Shown here piece after piece: positions 12,674 through 12,849 of a stretch of DNA of 12,849 nucleotides. The translations under genes and the position numbers were made by a program. How positions within the stretch are numbered: position 1 is the first letter of the stretch; each line of letters begins with the position of its first letter. A model generated the notes under the pieces. It worked only from the letters and a program-made list of their open reading frames with translations. It did not search any database and had not been told where the DNA came from. The DNA comes from an uncultured Clostridia bacterium (GTDB lineage: Bacteria > Bacillota > Clostridia > Oscillospirales > Ruminococcaceae), in the NCBI GenBank assembly GCA_947175655.1, contig CAMWNQ010000038.1, positions 1 through 12,849 of the forward strand, in the 5' to 3' direction.

Positions 12674-12827
12674 TGTTGAAAAGTTGAAAACTACCTTAAA
12701 CAACGGTATATAGGGCAGGATTTTTCAACAATGATATGTTGAAAAATTGTTGAAAGTGTTGAAAGATTTGATTAAAAAAAATATAAATGTTGAAACTGTT
12801 GAAAGATTGTTGAAAACTTGTTGAAAA
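12674..12827 (+). repeat. Array of ten TGTTGAAA(A/G/C) boxes, probable divergent DnaA boxes
   Basis: Plus-strand copies start at 12674, 12682 (AGTTGAAAA), 12737, 12748, 12757, 12788, 12797, 12808 and 12819, and one minus-strand copy is at 12722-12730 (TTTTCAACA). Neighbouring starts are mostly 8, 9 or 11 bp apart, close to a helical turn, so proteins would line up on one face. The motif differs from the canonical box TGTGGATAA at positions 4 and 7, plus the last base in the G- or C-ending copies. Position, number and the adjacent trio favour DnaA binding. Confidence 0.7.
12720..12747. repeat. 11-bp inverted repeat in oriC
   Basis: ATTTTTCAACA (12720-12730) and TGTTGAAAAAT (12737-12747) form a perfect dyad with a 6-bp centre, ATGATA. 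It is the only place where the boxes face each other, and it separates the trio-proximal pair from the tandem array. It could be a paired DnaA site or a cruciform-prone element. Confidence 0.65.
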
Positions 12828-12849
12828 CTTGGCATATATTTCAATCTTT

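Larger units (their letters stand above)
12592..12849. other. Replication origin (oriC), dnaN-proximal part
   Basis: The non-coding DNA upstream of dnaN carries the ordered parts of a bacterial origin unwinding system. From left to right these are a near-consensus DnaA box, an A-rich tract, five TAG repeats, a short GG-containing spacer, and a dense array of a 9-bp motif. It is the expected dnaA-dnaN intergenic position, although dnaA is not in the window and the region may continue past 12849. Origin function is inferred from layout and gene context. Confidence 0.8.

Noticed and set aside
12674..12827. CRISPR-like array of short repeats
   Set aside because: Repeats are only 9 bp with 0-22 bp between them, no spacers of uniform length and no cas genes; the origin context explains them.
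1..12849. tRNA, rRNA, insertion sequence or prophage
   Set aside because: No cloverleaf-like sequence, transposase, integrase or flanking repeats were seen in the non-coding gaps.

Overview
This window is from an AT-rich, Gram-positive type genome. The gene families and protein sequences (clostridial type gyrase, type II branched-chain aminotransferase, RemB, YaaA) point to the Clostridia, probably a Ruminococcus-like member of the Oscillospirales. That placement is an inference from remembered family resemblance, not a search. The right half is the classic chromosome-origin neighbourhood. On the minus strand, from right to left, it reads origin DNA, dnaN, yaaA (S4 domain), recF, remB, gyrB, a YcxB-like membrane protein, gyrA. 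dnaA itself is not in the window and probably lies just beyond base 12849.

Left region (1-4450, plus strand). A consensus sigma-A promoter drives a pspA-like membrane-stress gene and a 49-residue single-pass membrane protein, closed by a strong terminator. Next come an orphan GAD-like/DUF1851 immunity-type protein and a YkuE-like metallophosphoesterase with a TTG start. An extended -10 promoter then drives an overlooked 40-residue hydrophobic ORF, followed by the branched-chain aminotransferase gene ilvE. A frameshifted gene remnant fills the space before a terminator shared with the convergent gyrA.

Centre and right (4497-12510, minus strand). A promoter with a perfect -35 and 17-bp spacing (11352-11380) sits in front of yaaA. 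The genes behind it are tightly packed (4-nt overlap yaaA/recF, zero spacing recF/remB, 24 bp remB/gyrB, 6 bp gyrB/ycxB-like, 40 bp to gyrA), so yaaA through gyrA probably form one operon. It supplies recombination/replication repair (RecF), a biofilm regulator (RemB) and both gyrase subunits.

Right end (12511-12849). This dnaN-upstream segment looks like the unwinding side of oriC. It has an A-rich tract, five tandem TAG trinucleotides (a DnaA-trio), a short GG-containing spacer, and then ten copies of a 9-mer TGTTGAAA(A/G/C), mostly at 8-11 bp steps. The copies differ from the standard DnaA box TGTGGATAA at two or three positions. This is the most interesting element of the window. The second is the ilvE leader: its only good Shine-Dalgarno lies about 50 nt before the ATG, and a perfect 8-bp hairpin fills the gap.
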